From Phycisphaerae bacterium (GTDB taxonomy: Bacteria; Planctomycetota; Phycisphaerae; Phycisphaerales; UBA1924), in NCBI GenBank assembly GCA_030429705.1, contig JAUIES010000001.1, positions 930,001-994,000 of the forward strand: 64,000 nucleotides of DNA. Reading direction: 5' to 3'. Positions 43,770 to 52,997 of this stretch are shown piece by piece (the first letter of the stretch is position 1; every line of letters begins with the position of its first letter). The notes beneath the pieces were generated by a model. It made no database searches, was not told where the DNA came from, and was given only the letters and a program-made list of their open reading frames with translations. Position numbers and translations under genes: made by a program.

Positions 43770-44453
43770 ATGCAACCCATTCGGAGAACTGGCATGAACT
43801 CGCCCAAGACGCTGCACACTCGTTTCTCGCGTTTCACATTCGTTGTCGCGCTCGGCGCACTCGTCCTCGGCTCGACCGCGTGGCATGCCGGTGCGACCGC
43901 GGCTGCCAAACGCCCGCCCGCAACACCGACCGCCGTCGCGGTCGTCAACCTCCCGTCCATCCTGACTCGGCTCGCCGAGCGGACCGTTCGCCAGACAGAA
44001 CTCGATGACTCTGCCAAGACCCGCCAGGCGCAATTGGATGTACTCACAGAACGCATCAAGGCGGTCGAAGCCGACCTCCACCCTGAGAACGGCACCGTCA
44101 AACCCGGCACCAAAGAGTACCGCGAGAAGGTCATCGAACTGCGCGAACTGCAGGTCAGTGTTGAAGCCCGTTTCAAACTGCTGAACCAAGTGCTCAGCTT
44201 TGAACGCGGGGCGGTGCTGCGTGACTTGTATCTGAAGATCGAGGTTGCGGTGGACAAGATCGCAGAGCGCGACGGATATGACATTGTCCTGTTGGATGAC
44301 ACCGACTTCGAGATTCCGCAGGAAGCAGGGCAAGACGACATGAACCGTGCGATCCTCTCGCGCAGCATGCTGTACGCCCACGAGAGCGTCGATATCTCCG
44401 ACCAGATCGTCAGGCTTCTCAACAACGAGTTCCAAGCCGGTTCGACACCCTGA
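43770..44453 (+). CDS. OmpH/Skp family periplasmic chaperone
   Basis: A 227-residue exported protein. The N-terminus has a signal peptide (FTFVVALGALVLGSTAWHAG). The Skp fold is seen in VAVVNLPSILTRLAERT, then a long charged coiled coil (about 75-170; ARTRQAQLDVL-like heptads, VSVEARFKLLNQVL) and a closing strand DGYDIVLLDDTDFEIP. Skp trimers carry unfolded outer-membrane proteins to the BAM complex. Its place directly between bamA and lpxD is the classical order in diderm bacteria. A second ATG at 43794 is an alternative start. Confidence 0.88.
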   Translation: MQPIRRTGMNSPKTLHTRFSRFTFVVALGALVLGSTAWHAGATAAAKRPPATPTAVAVVNLPSILTRLAERTVRQTELDDSAKTRQAQLDVLTERIKAVEADLHPENGTVKPGTKEYREKVIELRELQVSVEARFKLLNQVLSFERGAVLRDLYLKIEVAVDKIAERDGYDIVLLDDTDFEIPQEAGQDDMNRAILSRSMLYAHESVDISDQIVRLLNNEFQAGSTP

Positions 44454-44471
44454 CCTTGCTGCGCGGTCCGC

Positions 44472-45515
44472 ATGACGCTCCCTTCGCTTACGACCGGGCA
44501 GATTGCCGAACTCGTCAATGCCGATTTGCAAGGCCGCGACGATGTGGTCATCGTGCGCCTGTCGGGTCTGCATGAAGCCGTTGCAGGCGACTTGTGTTTT
44601 ATCCGTTCGAGCGAATTCGCGGATCAATGGAAAAACAGCAACGCGTCGGCCGCGTTGGTGACCAGAGATGTCGAGGTCACGCCTCGGCCCGACACAACGC
44701 TGTTGATCGTTGACGATGCTGATCGGGCAATGATAATGCTCCTCGATCGCGTTGCGGCGACGCAGACCAAGATTCAAGTTGGTGTGCATCCGACCGCCAT
44801 CGTTGATCCGAGCGCAGTCATCGCGCCCGATGCTTACATCGGACCGCACTGTGTCATTGGTGCCAGCGTGACGATCGCAGCCCGCGTTCAACTGCTGTCG
44901 CGCGTCTGTGTGGGCAACGAATGCACGATCGGTGAGGCGACCATTCTCCACCCGGGTGTGGTGCTGTATGACCGCACGGTGATCGGCGAGCGATGCCTCT
45001 TGCACGGGAATGTCGTGATCGGTGCCGATGGCTTCGGCTTTCGTCCGGACCCATCGGGAACCGGGCTCATCAAAGTGCCGCACATCGGACATGTCGACAT
45101 CGGCGATGATGTCGAGATCGGGGCAGGCAGCTGCGTTGACCGCGGTAAGTTTGGCGCAACCACAATCGGCACCGGGACCAAGATCGACAACCTGGTTCAG
45201 ATCGGGCATAACTGTGCGATCGGTGCCCACTGTGTGATCTGTGGCCACACCGGCATCGGTGGGTCAACAACGCTCGGTGACGGGGTCACGCTCGGCGGCA
45301 AGGTCGGATTGCCCGACAACCTGACCGTCGGCGCAGGCGCCACACTCGGTGGCGGTTCGCTCGCACATGAAGACATCCCCCCCGGAGAGGTGTGGATCGG
45401 TGTCCCGGCGCAACGCGCACGCGATGCCATGGCCTGTCACGCCGTCTTCCGGAAACTGCCCCAACTGTCACGAACTGTCAAGAAACTCGCAAAGCAACTT
45501 GAGAACACATCATGA
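44472..45515 (+). CDS. lpxD: UDP-3-O-acylglucosamine N-acyltransferase
   Basis: A 347-residue left-handed beta-helix acyltransferase for the third step of lipid A synthesis. An N-terminal uridine-binding domain (TGQIAELVNADLQG; FADQWKNSNASAALVT) is followed by hexapeptide repeats (VHPTAIVDPSAVIAPDAYIG onward). Conserved family blocks are NVVIGADGFGF, KVPHIGHVDIGDDVEIGAGS with CVDRG, and QIGHNCAIGAHC, which carry the catalytic and substrate histidines. A C-terminal helix (LPQLSRTVKKLAKQL) is typical. Its stop overlaps the lpxC start as ATGA, implying coupled translation. Confidence 0.95.
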   Translation: MTLPSLTTGQIAELVNADLQGRDDVVIVRLSGLHEAVAGDLCFIRSSEFADQWKNSNASAALVTRDVEVTPRPDTTLLIVDDADRAMIMLLDRVAATQTKIQVGVHPTAIVDPSAVIAPDAYIGPHCVIGASVTIAARVQLLSRVCVGNECTIGEATILHPGVVLYDRTVIGERCLLHGNVVIGADGFGFRPDPSGTGLIKVPHIGHVDIGDDVEIGAGSCVDRGKFGATTIGTGTKIDNLVQIGHNCAIGAHCVICGHTGIGGSTTLGDGVTLGGKVGLPDNLTVGAGATLGGGSLAHEDIPPGEVWIGVPAQRARDAMACHAVFRKLPQLSRTVKKLAKQLENTS

Positions 45516-46387
45516 TGACAGCACAAACACTCGCCAAGTCATTCACACTCAGCGGTCTCGGCTTATTCACCGAGTCGCCATGCTCTGTCACGATCGGACC
45601 AGGCACCGTCGATCAGGGCATTGTCTTCCGCAGGGGTGAAGCATCTGTTAGTGCACATGTCGAGCACCGGTCCGGCAAACCCGCGCACATCATCTTCCAG
45701 TCCATGCAGCCTCGGAATACGAGTCTGGATCTTTCTGATGGATCGCCTGTGATGACGGTCGAGCATGTCATGGCCGCGCTCGCCGGACTTGGTGTCACCG
45801 CAGCAACCATCGAAGTTGAAGGGCCAGAAATACCAATCGGCGATGGTTCTGCAAAGGCGATCGTTGAAGGCATGCTCGATGCCGGGTTGACTGACCTGAA
45901 ACAACCCGTGTCAGTCCCACCGAGTCCTCAAGAGACGATCATCGTGGGCGACCCGCAGGGGGCGCATATCCGCGCCACGCCAGCAGAGCGATTGTCGTAT
46001 ACCTACAACCTCGATTATGGACCAAAGAGCCCGATTCGACCACAGACCGCGCATTGGCAGGGTGATACCGCATCGTTCATCCGCGATATTGCGCCGGCCA
46101 GAACCTATAGCCTGCAATCGGAAGCAGAATCCATGCACGCTCTGGGTCTCTTTCAGACTTTTACGCCGCGCGATCTGCTCGTGATTGGTCGCGACGGCCC
46201 GGTTGATAACGCATTGCGCTTTGACAACGAGCCTGCCCGCCACAAACTGCTCGACCTCATCGGCGATACTGCACTGGCGGGCATTCCGCTTCCACCCGTC
46301 AAGATCGAAGCATTTGGAACGGGTCACGCATTGAATATACAACTCGCCCGCCTTCTCGCGCCGAGCCCGGTACAGTCTCAGCAATGA
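45512..46387 (+). CDS. lpxC: UDP-3-O-acyl-N-acetylglucosamine deacetylase
   Basis: A 291-residue zinc deacetylase, the committed step of lipid A synthesis. Zinc ligands and catalytic residues are all visible: Glu84-His85 in MTVEHVMAALAGLGV, His244 and Asp248 in ARHKLLDLIGD, and His272 in FGTGHALN. The second half has EIPIGDGSAKAIVE where many LpxCs have EIPIMDGSA. In several bacteria LpxC is fused to FabZ; here it is a single domain. It overlaps lpxD upstream and the PEGA lipoprotein gene downstream, each by four bases (ATGA), so the three are translated together. Confidence 0.95.
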   Translation: MMTAQTLAKSFTLSGLGLFTESPCSVTIGPGTVDQGIVFRRGEASVSAHVEHRSGKPAHIIFQSMQPRNTSLDLSDGSPVMTVEHVMAALAGLGVTAATIEVEGPEIPIGDGSAKAIVEGMLDAGLTDLKQPVSVPPSPQETIIVGDPQGAHIRATPAERLSYTYNLDYGPKSPIRPQTAHWQGDTASFIRDIAPARTYSLQSEAESMHALGLFQTFTPRDLLVIGRDGPVDNALRFDNEPARHKLLDLIGDTALAGIPLPPVKIEAFGTGHALNIQLARLLAPSPVQSQQ

Positions 46388-46803
46388 TGCGCACCGTGCT
46401 CATACTGATCTTGCTCATGACCGCAGGGTGTGTGCATCGTCGCATTCGTGTGACCTCCGAACCGCCGGGGGCGATCGTGTGGCTCAACGACACCGAAATC
46501 GGACGAACCCCGGCTGAAGCCGAGTTTACTTTCTATGGCTCGTACGATGTACGACTCGAACTGGAAGGGTATGAACCGGTACACGAAGCCCGGCGCACCA
46601 AAGCCCCGTTTTATGAGTATCCGGGTCCTGATCTGATTGCAGAAGCCCTGCCGATGAACTTCAACTCGCTCATCGAATGGCACTTTGACCTTGAGCCGAA
46701 CATAGAAAGCACCGGTCCAGTTGAACAAGTTGAAGCCGACCTGATTGAGCGGGCGCGCAGAATGCGCAGACAAACGGAACGCACCGAAGCCGACGACGAT
46801 TGA
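46384..46803 (+). CDS. PEGA-domain lipoprotein
   Basis: A 139-residue lipoprotein. The N-terminal hydrophobic stretch ends in the lipobox LMTAGC, with Cys16 as the lipidated residue. The next part, VTSEPPGAIVWLNDTEIGRT, is a PEGA domain (named for the P-E-G-A-like strand), followed by YDVRLELEGYEP. The C-terminal 50 residues are a charged helix (EADLIERARRMRRQTER). PEGA domains are found in surface or periplasmic proteins of unclear role. Four-base overlap with lpxC suggests a function in outer-membrane building. It is convergent with the acyltransferase gene, separated by two bases. Confidence 0.88.
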   Translation: MMRTVLILILLMTAGCVHRRIRVTSEPPGAIVWLNDTEIGRTPAEAEFTFYGSYDVRLELEGYEPVHEARRTKAPFYEYPGPDLIAEALPMNFNSLIEWHFDLEPNIESTGPVEQVEADLIERARRMRRQTERTEADDD

Positions 46804-46805
46804 GA

Positions 46806-47432
46806 TCAGGATTTTGCTGGGATACCAACGACGCGTCGCCCATCAGACACATCGCGTGTGACAACTGCACCAGCGCCAATCACGCAACCGACACCAATCG
46901 TCACACCCGGAAGCACGCGGCTACCGAGCCCGATGAGGGTGTCTCGACCGATGCGCACGCGGCCGCCGAGGATCGCTCCCGGAGCGACATGCACATTTTC
47001 GTCGACTTCACACTCGTGTTCGACAATGGCGCCAGTGTTGATGATGCAGTGCGGGCCGACAGTGGCTGCAGCCTGCACCACCGCACCCGCAGCGACCAGA
47101 CCGCCTGGACCGAGCGACGCCGGTTCGACGATGATGGCTGACGGATCGATGAATTCGACAAGGTTGATCGGATGAGCCTGATGCTGATCAAGAATCGCAC
47201 GGCGAATCGTGAGGTTGCCGATCGCAATATGACCGCGGCGACCCTCCAAGACACTGATTGCGTGGAGCCCGCCCAACCAGGGCGGCGCATCCGTCAGACT
47301 GCCGATCGCAGCATCTTTGTTGTCATCAAGGAACCCGCAAACATCGATATCCGCTCGTCGGGCGGCTGCCAATGCGACGATCGCATGGCCCCCACCCCCG
47401 ATCAAAACGACCTCTTGATCACAAACACCCAT
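46806..47432 (-). CDS. NeuD/PglD-type sugar O- or N-acyltransferase
   Basis: A 208-residue left-handed beta-helix acetyltransferase. The N-terminal Rossmann-like domain starts EVVLIGGGGHAIVALAAARR, typical of NeuD/PglD/HpaII-like enzymes. Hexapeptide repeats follow (VEFIDPSAIIVEPASLGPGG, VGPHCIINTGAIVEHECEV, VHVAPGAILGGRVRIGRDT); the His of INTGAIVEHEC is the usual catalytic position. It would use acetyl-CoA to acetylate a sugar nucleotide or glycan. It is 15 bases downstream of the pilB-like gene, same strand, possibly co-transcribed although functionally unrelated; surface-glycan modification of pili is a speculation. Confidence 0.88.
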   Translation of the reverse strand: MGVCDQEVVLIGGGGHAIVALAAARRADIDVCGFLDDNKDAAIGSLTDAPPWLGGLHAISVLEGRRGHIAIGNLTIRRAILDQHQAHPINLVEFIDPSAIIVEPASLGPGGLVAAGAVVQAAATVGPHCIINTGAIVEHECEVDENVHVAPGAILGGRVRIGRDTLIGLGSRVLPGVTIGVGCVIGAGAVVTRDVSDGRRVVGIPAKS

Positions 47433-47447
47433 GTGGGCAGTGTAGGG

Positions 47448-49448
47448 TCAATGGGTCGAGTCGGTCACGCGGATGATCTCCTGAACGGTCGTCAAGCCTT
47501 CGATGGTCTTGTTCATGCCGTCTTGCCGGAGCGTGACCATCCCGCGCTCGATACACATGCGTCGGAACTCGGTGACATTCGGATTGCGTGCGATGACATC
47601 ACGCAATGCGTCATCGACCGTCAGTAACTCATACAACCCCACTCGACCGGCGTACCCCGTGCTACGACACTTGTCGCATCCTTGCGGACCCCACATCTTC
47701 GTACCGCTCATGCCTTGCAACTCGAGAAACTCGGACATCTCCTCAGAGACCGGCTCCTCGATGCGACAGGCGTTGCACAGTTTTCTGACCAGTCGCTGGG
47801 CAAGCACCGCATTGAGCGCCGCACCAACCAGGAACGGCTCGAGGCCGATGTTCACCAGACGCGTCACACTCGAAGGTGCGTCGTTGGTATGCAGCGTACT
47901 AAGCACGAGGTGGCCGGTGAGTGATGCCTGCACCGCAATATGGGCAGTCTCATGATCGCGAATTTCGCCAAGCATGATGACATCAGGGTCTTGTCGCAAC
48001 AGCGCCTTGAGCGCCTTTGCAAAGGTCATGCCGATTTTCTCGTGCATCTGCGTTTGCGTCACGCCATCAAGGTGGTATTCGACCGGATCTTCGACCGTCG
48101 AGATATTCAACTTGTTCTTGTCGAGTTGTCGCAAGGACGAGTACAAAGTGGTCGTCTTGCCTGAACCGGTCGGCCCGGTCACAAGTACAATCCCGTGAGG
48201 CTCATCGATCGCCGCTCGCCAGATTTGCAGGGCGTGTTCGCTGAACCCAAGGTCTTCGAGTTGCACATTGATTGACCGCGTATCGAGAATACGCATGACC
48301 GTCTTCTCACCATACGACGATGGCAGGGTCGACATACGCAGATCGAGTTTGCGGCCTTGCACCGTGCAGCGGATGCGCCCGTCCTGTGGTATGCGTCGTT
48401 CTGAAATATCAAGATTTGCCATGATCTTGAGGCGACTTGTAATCGCCGGAGCCATAGACGCGGGCGGGTTCATCATTTCGAACAGGATGCCGTCAATGCG
48501 GAAGCGAACCTTGAGTTTTTTCTCGCCGGGCTCGATATGAATGTCACTCGCGCCTTCTTTGACGGCGGTCTGGATGATGTAGTTCACATAGCGAATGACC
48601 GGACTCTCGCCGGCCTGCTGTTCGAGATCAACCGCATCAGATTCGCTTTCGCCCGCGCTGAGTTCAACATCGCCCTCGTCAACATCTGACAGAATCTCAG
48701 ATAGATCGACTTCTTCGTCTTCGCCCCCACCGACCAGTTCGAGCGCAGCCTGAAGATCGAATGAGGTAATGAGGACAAGTTTGACGCCGCTCACGCCCAG
48801 AAGACCTCGAATCTCATCAAGCATGAACACATCGTCAGGCCGGATCGCACCAATGACAGTTCGTGAGCCCTCGGTTCGCAGCGGGAGGACTGCATTTTGC
48901 TTGCAGAAATCAGTTCCTAATCGCTGAAGCATCTTGCCATCGAATCCGCCGTCGAGCCCGGCATCGATATCGACGCGCTCGAATGGCACCCCCGCGATGT
49001 TAGCGGCTGCACACTGGACATCCTCTTCGTTGGCACCCTGCTCGACAAGGACATCCGCCATACGGCGACCGGGGCTCTGCTTGATGACGCCTTCAGCGGC
49101 TGCGAGTTGTTCGCGTGTGATTTTCCCGCGTTGAACGAGCAGGTCACCAAGTTCGGGAACGCCACCGGAAGTTTGATTGCCGGGATCGAAGACATGGTCT
49201 TTGCCGGTCGAATCGAGTGTTGCATCGCTCGGCGCTTTGTCCGTTGTCTCGTGAGAGACAACTTCCTCCTGCCCAAAACGACGCTGACCCGAAGGGACGG
49301 ATGGCAACGGACTGAACGACGCTTCGCTTTTGTCGATGGTGTGCTGGCGATCAGATTTGGCGCGGGGCTTGCGCGCAGGCGCACTCTCTGCTTGCTCGTC
49401 GGCCCCGAGTTGACTCAGAATGTCGTCAATATTGATCTTGCCTGCCAT
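47448..49448 (-). CDS. PilB/GspE-type secretion/pilus assembly ATPase
   Basis: A 666-residue cytoplasmic ATPase. The N-terminal 90 residues are low-complexity and charged. A GspE N-terminal domain follows (LGDLLVQRGKITREQLAAAE; GRRMADVLVEQGANEEDVQ). A second linker rich in Asp/Glu (EDEEVDLSEILSDVDEGDVE) leads to the ATPase core: SDIHIEPGEKKLKVRFRIDG, Walker A GPTGSGKTTT (about 422-431), the Asp box LNISTVEDPVEY, Walker B DVIMLGEIRDHETA (about 486) and the His box GHLVLSTLHTNDAPSS. A CxxC pair (CNAC and CDKC) is the zinc site of this family. Type IV pilus extension and type II secretion ATPases cannot be separated by this; the PilMNO genes upstream favour a pilus or a related system. Confidence 0.95.
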   Translation of the reverse strand: MAGKINIDDILSQLGADEQAESAPARKPRAKSDRQHTIDKSEASFSPLPSVPSGQRRFGQEEVVSHETTDKAPSDATLDSTGKDHVFDPGNQTSGGVPELGDLLVQRGKITREQLAAAEGVIKQSPGRRMADVLVEQGANEEDVQCAAANIAGVPFERVDIDAGLDGGFDGKMLQRLGTDFCKQNAVLPLRTEGSRTVIGAIRPDDVFMLDEIRGLLGVSGVKLVLITSFDLQAALELVGGGEDEEVDLSEILSDVDEGDVELSAGESESDAVDLEQQAGESPVIRYVNYIIQTAVKEGASDIHIEPGEKKLKVRFRIDGILFEMMNPPASMAPAITSRLKIMANLDISERRIPQDGRIRCTVQGRKLDLRMSTLPSSYGEKTVMRILDTRSINVQLEDLGFSEHALQIWRAAIDEPHGIVLVTGPTGSGKTTTLYSSLRQLDKNKLNISTVEDPVEYHLDGVTQTQMHEKIGMTFAKALKALLRQDPDVIMLGEIRDHETAHIAVQASLTGHLVLSTLHTNDAPSSVTRLVNIGLEPFLVGAALNAVLAQRLVRKLCNACRIEEPVSEEMSEFLELQGMSGTKMWGPQGCDKCRSTGYAGRVGLYELLTVDDALRDVIARNPNVTEFRRMCIERGMVTLRQDGMNKTIEGLTTVQEIIRVTDSTH

Positions 49449-49472
49449 CGACCGGTTCCTTTCACACGGCTC

Positions 49473-50183
49473 TCACGACCCGTTCGATTTGCCCGCCAGG
49501 ACAAGCGTGTACCGTTCGCCGTCGCATTCGAGGATGACCGCGCGCGGCTGAATCTCAACAACCTGAAAAAGGTCCGCCACGATGTCTCCCTTGCGGACAA
49601 CGCTCATGTTGATTCGTGCTGCCGGATTGCGTCCACCAACAACAGCAAACAACTTCATGGTGCCGAGTTTCTCATCGATCAACATGCGCCGGGCCTCTGC
49701 CGCTCGCTCGGCAGCCTCGGCTGCAAGACGAAGGGCACGCGCCTCATCCGACTCGGAGTTGACATCGGTTGCGACTTCCGTGACATCCACCTCGAGCTCG
49801 AACGGGCTCTTGCGATTCAGTTTGGAAGTCGGGATTTGAACCGGCCGATCGCCTCGCTCGAGTTCGGCCATCAACGCGTCGAATTTGCCCGCTGCGATTG
49901 CTGGTTGACTCTCGCGTTCGAGATCAATCGGGACTTCTGCTGCTGCGTGGCGAACACCAAGTCCGAGCGTGCGCATGCCATAGATCCCACCCGCAGCAAG
50001 GACCAACATAAAGCCGATCACAGCCGTATGTGAAGACTTGAGAAACTTCGCTCTGCCCACCTCGGCGCGCACAGGCACAGCGCCTGCGCCAGCCCCGAGA
50101 TCGACGAACAATCTCCCAGACTCACTTGATGGAGCGTTACCCGATTCATCTATTGCCGTTTCGTCAAAAACATCATGACTCAT
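49473..50183 (-). CDS. Membrane protein of the pilus/T2SS operon (PilP/GspC-like)
   Basis: A 236-residue protein with one membrane helix (SSHTAVIGFMLVLAAGGIYG, about 50-69). A Gln/Glu/Ala-rich linker (ARALRLAAEAAERAAEARRM) precedes a small C-terminal beta domain (MKLFAVVGGRNPAARINMSV; DLFQVVEIQPRAVILECDGE) of the HR domain type found in GspC and PilP, which links the inner-membrane complex to the secretin. Its place after pilO with a 4-base overlap (ATGA) and before the ATPase gene supports this. Sequence similarity to known families is weak, so the name is an inference from fold and context. Confidence 0.75.
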   Translation of the reverse strand: MSHDVFDETAIDESGNAPSSESGRLFVDLGAGAGAVPVRAEVGRAKFLKSSHTAVIGFMLVLAAGGIYGMRTLGLGVRHAAAEVPIDLERESQPAIAAGKFDALMAELERGDRPVQIPTSKLNRKSPFELEVDVTEVATDVNSESDEARALRLAAEAAERAAEARRMLIDEKLGTMKLFAVVGGRNPAARINMSVVRKGDIVADLFQVVEIQPRAVILECDGERYTLVLAGKSNGS

Positions 50184-50731
50184 TCGGCCACCTCCGTCTC
50201 ATCCTGGAAGTAGATGCTGAGTGTAAACTTGACCGAGATCTCAGGATCGTCGTCTGTCGCTGCGCCTCGTTTGATTTCCATGCTCACAATGCGCGTGATA
50301 CGAGGCAGTCGCTCCATGCGACGAAGAAACTCGTAGAAACCTTTGAAAGTCCCCGCGGTTGTCATCTCGAGCGGTTGCTCACGATACATCGCGGCTTCGA
50401 GCGGCTTGAGGCTTTTCAAACTTGGCGCTTCAAGCCCGGAGTCAACCGCAAGAGCCGACACCTGTCGAACGATGCGATCCACACCTTTTGATGAAGGCAG
50501 CCGCGCCTCATCTTTTTCGATTCGTTCAGCAATCAGCGCGTTCGCTTCACGCAGATCCGCGTTCTTTGCAGTCTCTTGTTGCAGGCGATTGAGCACATCG
50601 CGTTTGTGCGCGATCTCCGCCAACGCGTTGTCGATCTCGGTGTTCTGCGGCCGAAACACAACAGCAAAACTCAGCAGCGGAATCATCAACACAATGGCAA
50701 CTGTGAGAAACTCGCGTGGTCCTAACTTCAT
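50180..50731 (-). CDS. pilO: PilO-like pilus assembly protein
   Basis: A 183-residue bitopic membrane protein. One N-terminal helix (FLTVAIVLMIPLLSFAVVF) is followed by a coiled coil (EIAHKRDVLNRLQQETAKNA) and a ferredoxin-like domain (TTAGTFKGFYEFLRRMERLP with RITRIVSMEIKRG, then VKFTLSIYFQ), the classic PilO layout. It pairs with PilN in the inner-membrane alignment complex. The TGATG overlap with pilN and ATGA overlap with the next gene imply one translationally coupled unit. Confidence 0.87.
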   Translation of the reverse strand: MKLGPREFLTVAIVLMIPLLSFAVVFRPQNTEIDNALAEIAHKRDVLNRLQQETAKNADLREANALIAERIEKDEARLPSSKGVDRIVRQVSALAVDSGLEAPSLKSLKPLEAAMYREQPLEMTTAGTFKGFYEFLRRMERLPRITRIVSMEIKRGAATDDDPEISVKFTLSIYFQDETEVAE

Positions 50732-51540
50732 CAGTCACCTCCACCGATGTTCAAAAATCCCGAGAGAAATGACCCCGATGAACCTGCACCGTTTGATGCT
50801 GATTCGTCAAACAACTCTGTTTCTTCTGCTTGTTCAACATCAGACGCGCGAGCCGTCGGATCAAGGCGGGCGGTGATCTTGAACTTGCGCAGTTGCTGTT
50901 TCTCCAGCACGGTTTCACTGATAAACTGCAGTTCCACATCGATCAACAGTGGTGATTCTTTCAGGTTTGCCAGATAGTCTGCCACCTGATCGTTCTCTTC
51001 CGCGACACCCTCGATGGTCAGACTGTGCCGAAACTCTGGGGGGGCCACATGTTTGGGCTCGACCGGTTCTCCCTCTGCCGGAGTGGTCTTGCCTCCCCGA
51101 AGCGAGGCCACTGCACCTTGTGAACCGGTGGTCGATGCTGGTTTCGGCGGCTTCACACGCTCGCCCTCAAGTTCGACGACCGTCAGCGTCGCCGACTCCG
51201 GCTTCGCACGCCACAACTCAGCCATCAACAACGAACGCGGCACTCGGTCTCGAAGCGCAGCGACAATCGATGCTTTGTCCATCATCTCAACACGCTGCGC
51301 TTCGAGCTCTTCGAGTGCGGTGATCTTGATGGCTTCCTCCTTGAACTGGGCTCCGATGGTTTCCTGTTCAACACGCACTTCCTGCCAGCGACGATTGGTC
51401 AAGACGAATGCGGACACAACCGCAACCATGACCACGCCGAAGAGCAACAGGGAAATGATGTTCCAACGCGCTTCGTCCTTGCCGCGGACATAGTCCTCGG
51501 GCATGAAACTCGCGTGATTTGTAACTGGACTCTGACTCAT
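50731..51540 (-). CDS. pilN: PilN-like pilus assembly protein
   Basis: A 269-residue protein with a membrane helix at about 30-50 (WNIISLLLFGVVMVAVVSAF), a coiled coil (ETIGAQFKEEAIKITALEEL) and a periplasmic domain (FRHSLTIEGVAEENDQVADY; KESPLLIDVELQFISETVLE) of PilN type. It contains a longer Pro/Gly linker (about 130-165) than typical PilN, and a Ser/Gly-rich tail (NGAGSSGSFLSG). The ATG at 51540 has GGAGG upstream; an earlier start adds six residues. In other bacteria PilN binds PilM in the cytoplasm through an N-terminal INLLP-type motif, which is not clear here. Confidence 0.85.
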   Translation of the reverse strand: MSQSPVTNHASFMPEDYVRGKDEARWNIISLLLFGVVMVAVVSAFVLTNRRWQEVRVEQETIGAQFKEEAIKITALEELEAQRVEMMDKASIVAALRDRVPRSLLMAELWRAKPESATLTVVELEGERVKPPKPASTTGSQGAVASLRGGKTTPAEGEPVEPKHVAPPEFRHSLTIEGVAEENDQVADYLANLKESPLLIDVELQFISETVLEKQQLRKFKITARLDPTARASDVEQAEETELFDESASNGAGSSGSFLSGFLNIGGGD

Positions 51541-51554
51541 TCGGCGTTCCTCCT

Positions 51555-52838
51555 TCACAGATCAGTCGGACTCAGACACGCACCCAGTGCTGGCACCCAG
51601 CCTGGTTGTGCTTTACCCAAGTCCACGCCGCGTAACTTCGCATCCGCACGGTCAAGGCTCGAAAGTGGATCACCGACCTGCAGGGACAGCCGAAGCCCGC
51701 GCGCCAGCGCCTGGCAAAGCCAAACCTGCCTCGATTCACCACCAACCAGAACTGCCCGCTCGATCGGAATGTTTGGGAAGAGTGCCTTGTGGTACCGCAT
51801 ACACATAGCCACTTCATCCGAGAGAATCTCGAGCGATTCACTCAGATCCACACCCTCAGGATATTGTGGTGCGGTCGATGCCGGAGCAATCTGACTGCTC
51901 AAGCCGGGCACCGGAGCCCCTTCGCGCCGGTCTTCCTCTTCGGCAACTGCAGCGCCGGGGCGAGTGGGTTCGAGCACCGGTCCATCATCCGGATTCTCTT
52001 TGGCGATAGCGGCCTGCAGCATGGCAAGACCGCTCCCCCCGCCAGACTCAACGGGCGACGGTGCTGAATCAACATTCGGCATTGCCGGGATCGCCCAACG
52101 CATCTGCCTGGCGTCTTCGACCGGAACACCCAACTGCGAACAGATCGCCTCGTCAAGATGCCGCCCCCCTAGATCCACGGTACGAGCAAACACCAGATCC
52201 TTCCCATTGGCAATCATGACATTGGTCCCGTCGTACCCGATATCGATGTACATCGTCGACAGCGATGCGTCAGACTCTCGGCGTTTGATTTGATCGAACG
52301 CACGCAACACCGTGTGAAACGGACTGTGAACACCGACCGGTTCGAGTTTCGCATTCTTCAGGGCCGCCATCAAACGACCGACCAGATCGCGGCTCGCAGC
52401 CATACAGATAATCTCGGTCTTGCCGGACTTGTTCGAGCCAGGGATCTCGTGATGCCGACAGACCAGTGTCTCGTAGGCACACCCGATCTGTGACGGCAAG
52501 GTCGCTGCGATCATCGATTCGGCATCAACGCCCTCGCCCAGTTGTAGCCGCATGTGCTTACAGAACATGTTGTTGGCCGGAAGCACGAAAACAGCACGCT
52601 TGGTTGAGAAACCACCTTTGCGGATCATCTTTGGGAGTGCACCGATTTGAAACCGAAGTCGGGCTGCCGGATCGCCCGCGATCTCATCGGGTGTGTCCAG
52701 ACAACTCGCAGCGATGACGCGTGGGTTATCACCCGCACTGATTTGGAGAATCTTGAGTGAGTTGGCTCCAAAATCGATCGCGATGGGCGGCGGCCCGGCG
52801 CTGACCGAAGGGAGTGATGTGACTTTTTTGACGCGCAT
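51555..52838 (-). CDS. pilM: PilM-like actin-fold ATPase of pilus assembly
   Basis: A 427-residue cytoplasmic protein of the actin/FtsA-like superfamily. PIAIDFGANSLKILQIS (about 17-33) is the phosphate-1 loop, and TMYIDIGYDGTNVMIANGKD is phosphate-2. RTVDLGGRHLDEAIC is the connecting block, and LVGGESRQVWLCQALARGL is near the adenosine site. A Pro/Glu-rich insertion (about 285-340) separates the lobes and is longer than in standard PilM. GGAGGAGGG lies upstream of ATG at 52838; an earlier ATG adds 19 residues. It is the first gene of the pil-type operon. Confidence 0.9.
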   Translation of the reverse strand: MRVKKVTSLPSVSAGPPPIAIDFGANSLKILQISAGDNPRVIAASCLDTPDEIAGDPAARLRFQIGALPKMIRKGGFSTKRAVFVLPANNMFCKHMRLQLGEGVDAESMIAATLPSQIGCAYETLVCRHHEIPGSNKSGKTEIICMAASRDLVGRLMAALKNAKLEPVGVHSPFHTVLRAFDQIKRRESDASLSTMYIDIGYDGTNVMIANGKDLVFARTVDLGGRHLDEAICSQLGVPVEDARQMRWAIPAMPNVDSAPSPVESGGGSGLAMLQAAIAKENPDDGPVLEPTRPGAAVAEEEDRREGAPVPGLSSQIAPASTAPQYPEGVDLSESLEILSDEVAMCMRYHKALFPNIPIERAVLVGGESRQVWLCQALARGLRLSLQVGDPLSSLDRADAKLRGVDLGKAQPGWVPALGACLSPTDL

Positions 52839-52997
52839 CGAGCGGACCCTCCTCCAAACAACACGGTGAAACATGCCATTCACCCCATCGTCCATCGGAA
52901 GTCTTCAGCCCGTGGTCCACCCAAGTCAGGGTGACTGGCGTGTCCGAAACGGTGCCGCTCGCCGAATCGCTCCAGACGCACTCACCGGACGGTCCGA

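Noticed and set aside
43668-45248. 526-residue minus-strand frame opposite skp and lpxD
   Set aside because: It is antisense to two clear genes; length is explained by G/C-rich third positions and the hexapeptide repeats of lpxD.
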